Assembly (NCBI GenBank): GCA_026388735.1
Contig: JAPLJG010000109.1
Coordinates: forward strand, 1-64,000
DNA from: Deltaproteobacteria bacterium
GTDB lineage: Bacteria; Desulfobacterota; Desulfobulbia; Desulfobulbales; Desulfurivibrionaceae
Reading direction: 5' to 3'
DNA: 64,000 bases
In this document: one piece after another, positions 56,364 to 64,000 of the stretch
How the letters are laid out: the number at the start of each line of letters is the position of its first letter
Position numbering within the stretch: position 1 is the stretch's first letter
The notes under the pieces: model-generated
What the model saw: the letters and a program-made list of their open reading frames with translations, nothing else
What the model was told of the DNA's origin: nothing
Database searches by the model: none
Translations under genes and position numbers: made by a program

Positions 56364-58934
56364 TCACGGCGTGACCCGGTAATCTCCCTGTAAAAATCGT
56401 TGCGCCAAGGTGCGCACCATCTCGTCGGAATCGAGGCGTGCATCGAGTTGTCGGGTATAGCCGATCAACCGGCCGATCTGTTCGAGGATTCCCTCAATCT
56501 CCTCGCTACTCTGACCGGAAAGGCGGCCGACGAGAAGATCCCCCTTGGCTTTCAAGGCAAAGCCGTACTCAGCCAGAATCTGATCCATAAGGGCAATCCG
56601 GCGGGATCGATTGGTGATGGCAGCGGCTCCGCCCACGAAACGGAAGTAGATATGATTGTTGCGGGGGGTGTCGCTGCAGTAACAATCGAGCATATTAAAG
56701 TGATAGCCAAAACGCAGGCTCATGTTCACATATACCGCACTCGCCAGAGCAACGTTTTCCAAAACAGCGGCGCCATCGCGGGTAAGATCCTCCGCCCTGG
56801 TCATGCCGGAAAGCAGGTCGGCGCCGCGCAGGGGCACCGCCTCATTCTGCCAGACCCCCGGGGAAAGCATGCCGGAAAGTACCGCCCGCAAAGGTACCGA
56901 CGCTACCTCGGCAAACCCCATCTCCTTGCCGCCCCCCTCTCCGGACAAGCCGCCTCCCAGATCAATCACCTTGATCTGAACAGGAATGGGCAAAACAAGC
57001 AGATGCAAAGCACTTCGCCTATTGAAAAAACCACCTGTCCCCCTTGTCCGCCCGGCATTGGCAACCAGGGTCTGCACCGATTTCTCATGCATGAAACGGA
57101 CAAGATCATGCACGGTTTTGCATTTTTCCGGGGCGTATTCCTGCTCAAGGGGATTCACCAGATTGAGCGGCGCAATATAGCGCATTATGTATTTTTGCCG
57201 ACGAAACTCATAGAGTTCCCGCAGCTTGGCCCCGGTCAGCCGCTCCTCCCGAAGCAAGCTCTGGACAATCCCTGCATAGACAACCACCTCGCCTCTCTCG
57301 CCAGCCTGTAGGGTGATTACCTGACCCTGCTGGAGGACCTCGGTGGCGGAGCCGGTATTGACCACGGTGGGGATATTGAACTCCCGACAAATCGAGGCCA
57401 TATGGCTGGTGGGTACACCGATATCGGTGATGATGGCGTTTAAGATGGGAATGGCCTGGACAAAATGCGAAGAATCATGCCGGGCGACCAAAATGCTGCC
57501 CTTGGGAATATGCTCCAGTTCGTCGATATGGCGGAGGATAAAAACCTTGCCCGCAGTGATGCCCCGTTGCACCACAATCCCCTTGTTTCGGAGCAGCACC
57601 GGATAGCCGGCCTCCACTGCCTCCATCCCCTTATCCGAACCGTCAACTGTAGGCTCGTCCATCCGGAGACTCCGGGCCTGGAGGAAGTAGCAGCGGCCGG
57701 TGTTGTCCATGGCCCATTCGATATCCTGGGGAATCTTGTAGTACCTTTCGATGGCCAAAGCCTGTCTGGCCAGTTCCAGTACCTCCGCTTCGCAGAGACA
57801 GGCTTGCCCCCGCAGCGCAACCGGGGTTTCTTGTGTCTCAACGCCGCTCGCCCCGGAGTTGACCACCATCTGCGCCTTAGAGCCGATGCGTTGCTCGATC
57901 AGACGGAGATCTCCCTCCTTGGCCACGGTATACAGATCGGCGTCGGTTAAGCCATCTACCACCCCCGGACCCAGTCCCCAAGCAGCGCTGATCGCCATTT
58001 GGCTTCGGTCCTTGCCTGCCGCAGCCGTATAGATGACCCCGCTTGCGCGCGCTTCGATCATGGCCACACAGCCAACTGCCATCTTCAACTTTCCCAGATC
58101 ATAGCCAAGTTGGCGCTGGTAGCTCGTAGCGTTGGCCTGAAAAAGGCTGGCCAGAACCTCTTTATAGGCCCCCTGCACCGCCTCAACGGTACAGGGCACA
58201 TTGAGTACCGTCTCAAACTGACCGGCAAAGGAGAAATCGCCGTCCTCCTCGTCGGCACTGCTGCGGACCGCAAGTTTGCCTTCTCTGCCAAGCCGGTGTC
58301 GCATCGTTTTTAAAGCAGCGGTGAGCGAAGCGCTGAAATCCTCGGGAAAGCTGCCGGCGAGGATGGCCGTGCGCAGTTCCTCCAAGGTCTCTTTATCGGC
58401 TGAGCCCAGCCCCACGAGCCTTTCTGCCAAGTCGTTATGGCGGATAAAATCGCTAAAAGCGGCGGTGGTGATGGCGAAGGCCTCAGGTACCCTGAGCTGT
58501 AAGATATTTGCCAGTTCGGCCAAATGATAGTTCTTGCCCCCCACCTCCTCGGCCAAATCCCAGGTAATCTCCGGATAAAATAACACCTGGCCCTGAAACA
58601 CGGGCTCGCTGCCGGTCAGCATCCGCTGCACCAAACCGTCGATCCGGGTCAGAATATCCTTGAGTTGGGGATATTGCTGGTCGGTGAGGAGATTAAAATT
58701 GCGCAGGGAATCGGAGACAGCGGCAAACAGTACATCGTAAGCGCTGCGGGTGTAATTGACGTCAAAGAGATAGTCACCGCCGAGCTTTTCCCCCATCTCG
58801 GTCATGGCTTCCAGGGTGCGGTTGTTGCCGTCAAGCACCGCCTGAAAAGCGCGAAAACGCGTTGCCAGATCGGAGGCAGCACCATGGTCGCGGCCGAGCA
58901 GCTCTTGAACCCTGCGGAAAAAAGTGTTTGGCAT
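56364..58934 (-). CDS. PEP-synthase-like protein with N-terminal ATP-grasp and His domain, novel C-terminal domain
   Basis: This 856-aa protein has a helical N-terminal segment (1-110), then the pyruvate/PEP-synthase ATP-binding domain (EVGGKNYHLAEL at about 130-141; KLAVRSSADEEDGDFSFAGQ), and the swivelling phosphohistidine domain with His511 in GVPTSHMASICREFNIP. The TIM-barrel PEP-binding domain normally next is missing. Instead about 320 residues follow with no domain I know. The end of this part is repeated in a second gene at the window edge (63415-64000). It may transfer phosphate to or from a protein instead of pyruvate. It lies downstream of the kinase/receiver pair. ATG 58934 is preferred over TTG 58943. 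Confidence 0.8.
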   Translation of the reverse strand: MPNTFFRRVQELLGRDHGAASDLATRFRAFQAVLDGNNRTLEAMTEMGEKLGGDYLFDVNYTRSAYDVLFAAVSDSLRNFNLLTDQQYPQLKDILTRIDGLVQRMLTGSEPVFQGQVLFYPEITWDLAEEVGGKNYHLAELANILQLRVPEAFAITTAAFSDFIRHNDLAERLVGLGSADKETLEELRTAILAGSFPEDFSASLTAALKTMRHRLGREGKLAVRSSADEEDGDFSFAGQFETVLNVPCTVEAVQGAYKEVLASLFQANATSYQRQLGYDLGKLKMAVGCVAMIEARASGVIYTAAAGKDRSQMAISAAWGLGPGVVDGLTDADLYTVAKEGDLRLIEQRIGSKAQMVVNSGASGVETQETPVALRGQACLCEAEVLELARQALAIERYYKIPQDIEWAMDNTGRCYFLQARSLRMDEPTVDGSDKGMEAVEAGYPVLLRNKGIVVQRGITAGKVFILRHIDELEHIPKGSILVARHDSSHFVQAIPILNAIITDIGVPTSHMASICREFNIPTVVNTGSATEVLQQGQVITLQAGERGEVVVYAGIVQSLLREERLTGAKLRELYEFRRQKYIMRYIAPLNLVNPLEQEYAPEKCKTVHDLVRFMHEKSVQTLVANAGRTRGTGGFFNRRSALHLLVLPIPVQIKVIDLGGGLSGEGGGKEMGFAEVASVPLRAVLSGMLSPGVWQNEAVPLRGADLLSGMTRAEDLTRDGAAVLENVALASAVYVNMSLRFGYHFNMLDCYCSDTPRNNHIYFRFVGGAAAITNRSRRIALMDQILAEYGFALKAKGDLLVGRLSGQSSEEIEGILEQIGRLIGYTRQLDARLDSDEMVRTLAQRFLQGDYRVTP

Positions 58935-58970
58935 TGTCAGCAATTCCGCAGGAGCATTACCTGACCGGGA

Positions 58971-59339
58971 TCATGCCTCTCCCAGGGCTCTTTTAACGGA
59001 GGCCTTTAATTCCTTGATCTTGACCGGCTTGGGGAAAAAATCGTGAACATCGTCCCGCAAAGCCTCGATGGCCACATCCAGGTTGGCGAAGGCGGTGATC
59101 ATGATCACTTTGATGCCGGGGTACAATTTCTTGACCGTGCGCAGCACTTCAAGACCATCTATCCCCTTCATCTTCATGTCGGTTACCACCACATCAAACC
59201 GCTTTTCCTGCAGCCGTTCCAGAGCAGACTCACCGTCCAAAAAGGTTTCCACTTCGTAGCCATCCTGCTCGAAGGAGAGTTTTGCCATATCCCCCACGAT
59301 CTTCTCATCATCAATGAACATAATGCTATGCTTCGTCAT
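58971..59339 (-). CDS. Single-domain response regulator
   Basis: The 122-aa protein is a receiver domain with acidic pair at residues 10-11, phosphoacceptor Asp54 (VVTDMKMKGIDG), Thr-Ala switch (MITAFAN) and conserved Lys (KPVKIKEL). Its start overlaps the histidine kinase end by 14 bases. No output domain is present, so it probably acts on a protein such as the neighbouring PEP-synthase-like product. Confidence 0.9.
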   Translation of the reverse strand: MTKHSIMFIDDEKIVGDMAKLSFEQDGYEVETFLDGESALERLQEKRFDVVVTDMKMKGIDGLEVLRTVKKLYPGIKVIMITAFANLDVAIEALRDDVHDFFPKPVKIKELKASVKRALGEA

Positions 59340-60747
59340 CCGTACACCTCTTTAACTTTTTGCAACTGGGCAGGGTTATAATAAAAGTTGTGCCAATTCC
59401 TATCTGACTTGTCACCCGGATGTTCCCCTGGTGGTTTTTGATAATCCCGTAGCTGACCCACAGGCCGAGGCCGGTGCCGCTATCCCCCTTGGTGGTAAAA
59501 AACGGATCAAAGATGTGGTCGAGAAATTCCGGGGCAATACCTTTACCCTTGTCACCGATCTCGATCTCGATTTCGTCATTATCGGGTAAATAGCGAGAGC
59601 CGATGTACAACTCGCCGCCCTTGTCCATGGCCTGAATGGCGTTGGTGGCCATATTGACCAGCACCTGCTGGATCTGATGCTCGTCGATGTAGATATACGG
59701 CAGATCCTCAGCTAAAACGAGCTTGATTTTGATATTGGAAATATCGAGCATATTCTGAACCAGAGCAAGGATTTTCTGGATGACCTGATTGGTGGTCGCC
59801 TTAGCCAGATGCTGCTCCTTGGGTTTTGCATAATCGAGTAGATTGTGGATGATCACCCGCAGACGCTCCACCTCCTCATCGACCCGCTCCATAAACCCTA
59901 TCCTATCCTCCTTGCCGAGCCCGTCGTACACCTCCGCATAGGTCTGGGCGAGCATGGAGATATTATTCAGGGGGTTATTGAGCTCATGGGCCACCCCAGC
60001 TACCAGGATCCCGATGGAAGCGAGACGTTTTGACTGGACAAGTTCCTTTTCACGATTATGGAGTTCGTCGGCCATGACGCTGATGGCGCTGATCACCGCG
60101 CCCATTTCGTCATTGGAGGGTTTCTCCTCTATTTTCGGGTAGTTGCCTTTGGAAATCGCACGGGTAAGATCAACAACCTTGCGCAACGACTTACCGATAT
60201 TGCGGACAATGAGATTACTGAAGAGAAAGGCAAAGAGGACCACCGCCCAAAAAGAATAGAGCAGGATGTTCTTGGAGCGGACAATGATCGCCTCTATCCG
60301 ATCGCTTTCAAGGGTGGTTATATTCTCAGAAAAGGTTTTCAGTTTTTGCCCTGCCTCCCGCAGCTTTTTCTGGGCCGCTGCATCCCGATGGCGAGCCGTG
60401 CTGATAGATTCAATCAACTGCGTATAGACATGGAGATTATCTTGGAGTTCAGAGTACTTCTCCGCTCCCACGGCCCGGGTAATATCCCTCCGGACCTGGA
60501 GCAGGGTATCGCTGGTCTGGTTGATCCTGCCCCTGATATTGTCCAGGGCAGTATCATCGCCATAGAGGAAATAATTTTTTTCCGCCAGCCGCATCTCCAG
60601 AAAATTAGCATTGAGCCCTTCGGCGATCACGGTAAAACGAAACTTGGTCAGAATCTCATTGAGATTCTGCAGAGCAAAGATCCCGATCAGGACGATGAGC
60701 AGGATATGAACCGCGTTGGAAAGATATATCTTATGTTGTATTTTCAT
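59326..60747 (-). CDS. Membrane histidine kinase with four-helix sensor
   Basis: The 473-aa kinase has a membrane helix at about 9-27, a helical periplasmic domain of about 130 residues, a second helix at about 163-185, a HAMP domain, HisKA (His254 in [11 protein letters not shown]) and HATPase ([26 protein letters not shown]). The next gene is the receiver at 58971-59339. It follows the DUF202-like gene by 6 bases. The ligand is unknown. Confidence 0.92.
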   Translation of the reverse strand: MKIQHKIYLSNAVHILLIVLIGIFALQNLNEILTKFRFTVIAEGLNANFLEMRLAEKNYFLYGDDTALDNIRGRINQTSDTLLQVRRDITRAVGAEKYSELQDNLHVYTQLIESISTARHRDAAAQKKLREAGQKLKTFSENITTLESDRIEAIIVRSKNILLYSFWAVVLFAFLFSNLIVRNIGKSLRKVVDLTRAISKGNYPKIEEKPSNDEMGAVISAISVMADELHNREKELVQSKRLASIGILVAGVAHELNNPLNNISMLAQTYAEVYDGLGKEDRIGFMERVDEEVERLRVIIHNLLDYAKPKEQHLAKATTNQVIQKILALVQNMLDISNIKIKLVLAEDLPYIYIDEHQIQQVLVNMATNAIQAMDKGGELYIGSRYLPDNDEIEIEIGDKGKGIAPEFLDHIFDPFFTTKGDSGTGLGLWVSYGIIKNHQGNIRVTSQIGIGTTFIITLPSCKKLKRCTDDEA

Positions 60748-60753
60748 TGCCTT

Positions 60754-61890
60754 TCACCCCGCCAGTACGGCACTCCGTGTTCTCGGCAGCTCTGCCTGTT
60801 CTTTGCGTACCGGCAGATACCAGAGTCCCCCATCGATGATCATTAACAAACCGATAATAATCAGGATTGCGTCAAAGAACGTTTTGAGCTCCAGGCCGAA
60901 ATACCCGATCAAGCCGATCCCGATGCTCATAAAAGCAACGCCGGTGCGGATGAAGGCCAAGCCGGTCCGCGCCCGGGCGTAGATGTTCCGGTAACAGCCG
61001 GCAATGGTGCGTTGGGCGGCAAGGACATTGCGTTCCCGTGCCAGATGCGTGCGTTCCCGACTGGGGGGTGAAGGGTACAAAATGGTGCAGTAGTTGCCGA
61101 GCAGGTCGCCTAGCCGCGCCAGCATGGTTTCCTTGGTTCGCTTTCCCTGTTCTTCCTGCTTAAGGTTCTGGTAATTTTCCAGAAAACTCAAGGTGGCGCC
61201 TGTCACCTCAACCAGGGTCTGATCCCTGGGCGGACTTAGCCGTGAGCGCCGCACCCGAAGATAGGTGGGCAGGGAGGCGACAAGAAGCAGCAGGCCGGTG
61301 GCCAAGGTAACAGAGGCAAGCATGGGATGATCGGCATATCTTTGGCTGCTCGAAAGGGTCCGAAAGATGGCAACCAGAGCGAGTCCCACCCGGACAAAAG
61401 CCAAGGCGGTACGGGCGCGGGCCAGATCTGTTCGGTAGCAGGCCAACCGGGTCCGCCAATGACCCATGGTATTGCGCCAAAAGGCCAGGCCAGTGCGTTC
61501 GGTGCCGATGAGCAGCCCGGGCTTGGCATGAAGAAAATCCTGAATATACCAGGAGATGTCATCTGGCAGAGCCACTCGAAATTCATAGGGAGCCGACCCA
61601 AAAACCCCCTCAACCTCGGAGCGCATGGAAGAGTCCGATGGGTCGTGGGCGGCAATAACGATGGTGCCGTCACCGTCCTTAATCACCGGAAACCAATCGC
61701 TTAAGCCAAGCTGGCTGGCCAACACACCGTTGAGTAATTCAGGAGGGATGGGAAGACGCTCGTCGTATTCGATGGAAGCCGGCACCCCGCGCAATACCGC
61801 AGCTTGAGCTGCTTTAGCAAGCAACCCTGGCCGGAAGAGAGCAATCCCGGAGAAAGGCTGCATCAATGTCTCTGGATCAAGCTGCATCAT
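60754..61890 (-). CDS. Membrane protein with two DUF202-like units and arginine heptad ladders
   Basis: The 378-aa protein (ATG 61890, overlapping the preceding gene by 14 bases) has an N-terminal soluble domain (about 35-120) and two units, at about 130-215 and 278-362. Each unit has a ladder of arginine at exact seven-residue steps (Arg132, 139, 146, 153, 160, 167 and Arg280, 287, 294, 301, 308, 315) leading into RTALAFVRVG and RTGLAFIRTG, the DUF202/YidH signature, with two membrane helices after it. Such multi-copy DUF202 proteins are uncommon. The function is unknown. The N-terminal domain resembles a T2SSE_N/MshEN fold. Confidence 0.78.
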   Translation of the reverse strand: MMQLDPETLMQPFSGIALFRPGLLAKAAQAAVLRGVPASIEYDERLPIPPELLNGVLASQLGLSDWFPVIKDGDGTIVIAAHDPSDSSMRSEVEGVFGSAPYEFRVALPDDISWYIQDFLHAKPGLLIGTERTGLAFWRNTMGHWRTRLACYRTDLARARTALAFVRVGLALVAIFRTLSSSQRYADHPMLASVTLATGLLLLVASLPTYLRVRRSRLSPPRDQTLVEVTGATLSFLENYQNLKQEEQGKRTKETMLARLGDLLGNYCTILYPSPPSRERTHLARERNVLAAQRTIAGCYRNIYARARTGLAFIRTGVAFMSIGIGLIGYFGLELKTFFDAILIIIGLLMIIDGGLWYLPVRKEQAELPRTRSAVLAG

Positions 61891-63418
61891 TGCTGAACAC
61901 CACGGTTTTCCAAAATCGGGCAGGCTTGCCGTAATCGGGAAGAGTAATTTCCATATCACCGTAACAATAGGGAAACTGACGGCGCGTCCGCTCGGCCGGA
62001 ATACTCCAGACAAAGCCGTCTCCCACAAGAAAGAGGCCTGACACTATCATTAGGTAGTTGAAAACCTCCCAGCCAATCCCACCGCTATCGTTAAAGAAAA
62101 ACACAAAGACCAACCCGATGGAAAAGAGGCTGAGCCCGGTGCGGACAAAGGCAAAACCGGTACGAGATCGAGCCATGACCGTACGCAAACGGGCCATGAC
62201 ATTGCGGCGCTCGGCCAGTACGGTCCGCTCCAAGGCAACCCCTGTGGTCGCCCAGATTCCTGGAGCATGGGAGCTTTTCACCGGCAGGGTCATGGAGTTT
62301 GTGACAACACCCGGCATGGCATGGCTGTGGGGGAAAAAGTTATCCCAGATGGTGGGCATGCCGGTTTTTTGCCGCACCGACTTCTGCCCTTCCACCCCGG
62401 CCCGCCGGCCGCGCAAATACCAGAAAAAACCTTCCAGGGCCATAACCGTACCGATGACGATGAGGCCAAGATCCAAGGCCAGCCAGCGACTCGCCTGAAA
62501 TTGACGCAACAGACCAAGACCGAGGCTGATAAAAGCAAAGCCGGTGCGAGTAAACGCCAGGCCAGTTCGGACCTTGGCCATCCTGGTTCTAAAACAGGCA
62601 AGCACCGTCCGCTCTTCGGCCAGATCGGTCCGATCGCTAGCCAAATAACGCCGCCGCATCACCGGCGACAGAGCGGTCCAGCCTTGCCGTTGCGCTTCGG
62701 CTCCTGGCACCACCTGGCTGCGGCGAAACTCCGGGGCAATGTACTCGTTATATGCCTCGAGCACGCTGGTTCCACCGGTGGCGCCGGTATCGACGCAGGG
62801 AGGAAGCGTGGCGTAAATCGCTCGGGCCGGCAGATACCATTTGAGGCCGTCAAAGACCACGATGAACCCGCTTATCAAAAGGGGTATCTCCAAAAGCAGG
62901 TAATACCCGGCGCCAGCCAAACGGAGAAAGAGCAGCGCAATGGTGACAAAGGAAAGACCGGTCCGAATAAAAGCCAGGCCGGTACGGCTCTTAGCCAGCA
63001 GAGTCCGGTAATGGGCAAACAGGGAACGACGCCCTGCCAGATAGGTACGGACCTTGGCCAGGGGGGTTCGCCCGGCAGTGGGCGGAAAGCCAGGGTTGAG
63101 ATCCTGATTATGCTCGAAAATCCGAGTGAGATCGTCGGGCAGGGTGACCTGAAACTCAACTTCCTGCACACCAAGAATCTTGCGGACCTTGTCGGCCAAA
63201 GCAGGACTGGGTGCGGTGGCAACCACAGTTGCCCGGCCATCGGTGACAATCCGCGGAAACCAGCCTTCCATCCGGAGCTGGACCATATCCAGTTTCCATA
63301 AGAGCAACTGGGGGCCAGTCACCGACTCCTGATACTCCACCCACGGGCAGCCATGCCGATCACCAAGCGCCGACAAGGCCTGAAATTTCTCTAATCCTAA
63401 GCTCATCCCATTGCTCAT
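61877..63418 (-). CDS. Membrane protein with three DUF202-like units and arginine heptad ladders
   Basis: The 513-aa protein has an N-terminal soluble domain (about 15-105, with FPRIVTDGRATVVATAP and VTLPDDLTRIFEHN, resembling the MshEN/GspE N domain) and three units at about 117-198, 258-338 and 395-475. In each, five arginines stand exactly seven residues apart (124, 131, 138, 145, 152; 263, 270, 277, 284, 291; 398, 405, 412, 419, 426), ending in RTGLAFIRTG-type DUF202 sequence and membrane helices closed by a WYLP or WSIP motif. It is clearly paralogous to the next gene. It overlaps both neighbours (ATGA at its start). Confidence 0.78.
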   Translation of the reverse strand: MSNGMSLGLEKFQALSALGDRHGCPWVEYQESVTGPQLLLWKLDMVQLRMEGWFPRIVTDGRATVVATAPSPALADKVRKILGVQEVEFQVTLPDDLTRIFEHNQDLNPGFPPTAGRTPLAKVRTYLAGRRSLFAHYRTLLAKSRTGLAFIRTGLSFVTIALLFLRLAGAGYYLLLEIPLLISGFIVVFDGLKWYLPARAIYATLPPCVDTGATGGTSVLEAYNEYIAPEFRRSQVVPGAEAQRQGWTALSPVMRRRYLASDRTDLAEERTVLACFRTRMAKVRTGLAFTRTGFAFISLGLGLLRQFQASRWLALDLGLIVIGTVMALEGFFWYLRGRRAGVEGQKSVRQKTGMPTIWDNFFPHSHAMPGVVTNSMTLPVKSSHAPGIWATTGVALERTVLAERRNVMARLRTVMARSRTGFAFVRTGLSLFSIGLVFVFFFNDSGGIGWEVFNYLMIVSGLFLVGDGFVWSIPAERTRRQFPYCYGDMEITLPDYGKPARFWKTVVFSNDAA

Positions 63419-64000
63419 GTGGCGGCCTGCGCGACTTTTTCGATATTCATCAAACCGGAGAGAGCATAATCCCCCTCCATAAAGGCACGAGCCACGGCGG
63501 GAATCATCGCGTCATCGCCCATGGCTGCGTCCAGCAGCCGGGTAAAGCCCAAAATCCTGCCGACCATCACCAGTTTGTCCTCGATGGCCTCCCTGGCTGC
63601 CCCCTGTAGCGAGGCGTTGACCAGATCCTCCCTGACATCAACGGAAAAACCATACTGTTCAAAGATCTCCCCGATGCACAGGGCGCGCCGCCGCCGCCGT
63701 TCAAGACTGGTGCCGCCGCCCTTAAAGCGGAATTTGAGATGGTTGCTGCGCGGCTCTAAGGATGCCACGGCGTCGATCATGATGAAGTGAAAATCCATGC
63801 GGGCGTTCATGTTGCAGTAGTCGCGGCTGACCATGGCGTAATTGGGCATGCCGATGGGTCGCTCCGACTTCTGATCGGTGATAAAAGAGGACATCACCGA
63901 ACCCATGGGCGTTCCGCCAGGCGGCGGCCCCCAATGCAGGCCAGGGGTAGTAATCCCCTGCCACAGCGCCTGAAAGGGCCGGGAGATTACCGATTCCGGC
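63415..64000 (-). CDS. C-terminal part of a second PEP-synthase-like protein (cut by window edge)
   Basis: The reading frame is open to the window edge (codons continue upstream of the Met at 63906). About 195 residues are seen. They align with the C terminus of the 856-aa protein at 56364-58934: ITTPGLHW with LSPGVWQ, YCNMNARMDFHF with YVNMSLRFGYHF, and a similar RFKGGGTS or RFVGGAAA stretch, ending EGDYAL or QGDYRV. It is thus a paralogue whose N-terminal ATP-binding part should lie to the right. Its stop overlaps the DUF202 gene start. Confidence 0.75.
   Translation of the reverse strand, partial: PESVISRPFQALWQGITTPGLHWGPPPGGTPMGSVMSSFITDQKSERPIGMPNYAMVSRDYCNMNARMDFHFIMIDAVASLEPRSNHLKFRFKGGGTSLERRRRRALCIGEIFEQYGFSVDVREDLVNASLQGAAREAIEDKLVMVGRILGFTRLLDAAMGDDAMIPAVARAFMEGDYALSGLMNIEKVAQAAT

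Noticed and set aside
62267..63301. 344-aa open frame on the plus strand
   Set aside because: Antisense shadow of the three-unit DUF202 gene; its Gln-rich repeats are the complement of the arginine ladders.
60754..63418. Tandem DNA repeat or CRISPR-like periodicity at 21 bases
   Set aside because: The period comes from the coded arginine heptads. Nucleotide identity between copies is low and there are no spacers.
1..64000. tRNA or rRNA genes, CRISPR arrays, prophage or replication origin
   Set aside because: No cloverleaf with a CCA-proximal pattern, no ribosomal signature, no spaced direct repeats and no DnaA-box cluster were noticed while reading the gaps.

Overview
The window reads as chromosome of a Gram-negative, anaerobic, respiratory bacterium of the Desulfobacterota type, most likely Desulfobulbales. 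The grounds are a Tat-exported NiFe-hydrogenase small subunit, periplasmic c-type haem motifs (CxxCH) in sensor kinases, FmdE and molybdopterin-binding proteins, a YeiH-type anion transporter, a TonB-dependent outer-membrane receptor, and many CheX, V4R and GGDEF signalling proteins. This assignment is inferred from gene content, not from a marker gene. I see no rRNA, tRNA, CRISPR array or complete insertion sequence.

Layout. (1) 29-4246: a tightly overlapping operon of hydrogenase small subunit, a CheA-like kinase with a periplasmic two-haem domain, a CheX-like phosphatase and a CheY-like receiver. (2) 4314-12039: two divergent units with two FtsX/MacB-type ABC transporters, a NosL-family copper chaperone, a TlpA-like thioredoxin lipoprotein, an eight-helix membrane protein and a periplasmic beta-propeller cytochrome c. 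(3) 12090-21364: a cobalamin operon under a B12 riboswitch with a following terminator: btuB, a BtuF-CbiZ fusion, tonB, cbiA, btuF, a frameshifted btuC, and btuD. (4) 21582-25557: a chemoreceptor, FmdE, a MoeA-like protein and ArfB. (5) 25576-32096: a haem-sensing histidine kinase and sigma-54 activator, divergent from a YeiH-like transporter that has a good sigma-54 promoter. (6) 32119-56351: mostly housekeeping and scattered signalling genes (TPR methyltransferase, M20 peptidase, GGDEF, V4R, Bax-like glucosaminidase, topoisomerase IV, oligoendopeptidase F, SUI1, GIY-YIG, CheX, DUF255, pirin, PPP phosphatase), with one AT-rich foreign-looking gene at 45552-46643. (7) 56364-64000: a leftward operon with two paralogous PEP-synthase-like proteins that lack the usual C-terminal barrel, two multi-copy DUF202-like membrane proteins with exact seven-residue arginine ladders, and a histidine kinase/receiver pair.

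How they work together. Regions 1, 5 and 7 are signal-transduction units, and two of them have extracytoplasmic haem. Region 3 is a self-contained corrinoid capture, uptake and remodelling system. Region 2 looks like a metal-handling or assembly system for a periplasmic redox protein. The best candidates for undescribed biology are region 7, region 1 and region 2. Two genes (btuC and the gene at 51626-53643) carry single-base frameshifts, which may be real lesions or sequence errors.
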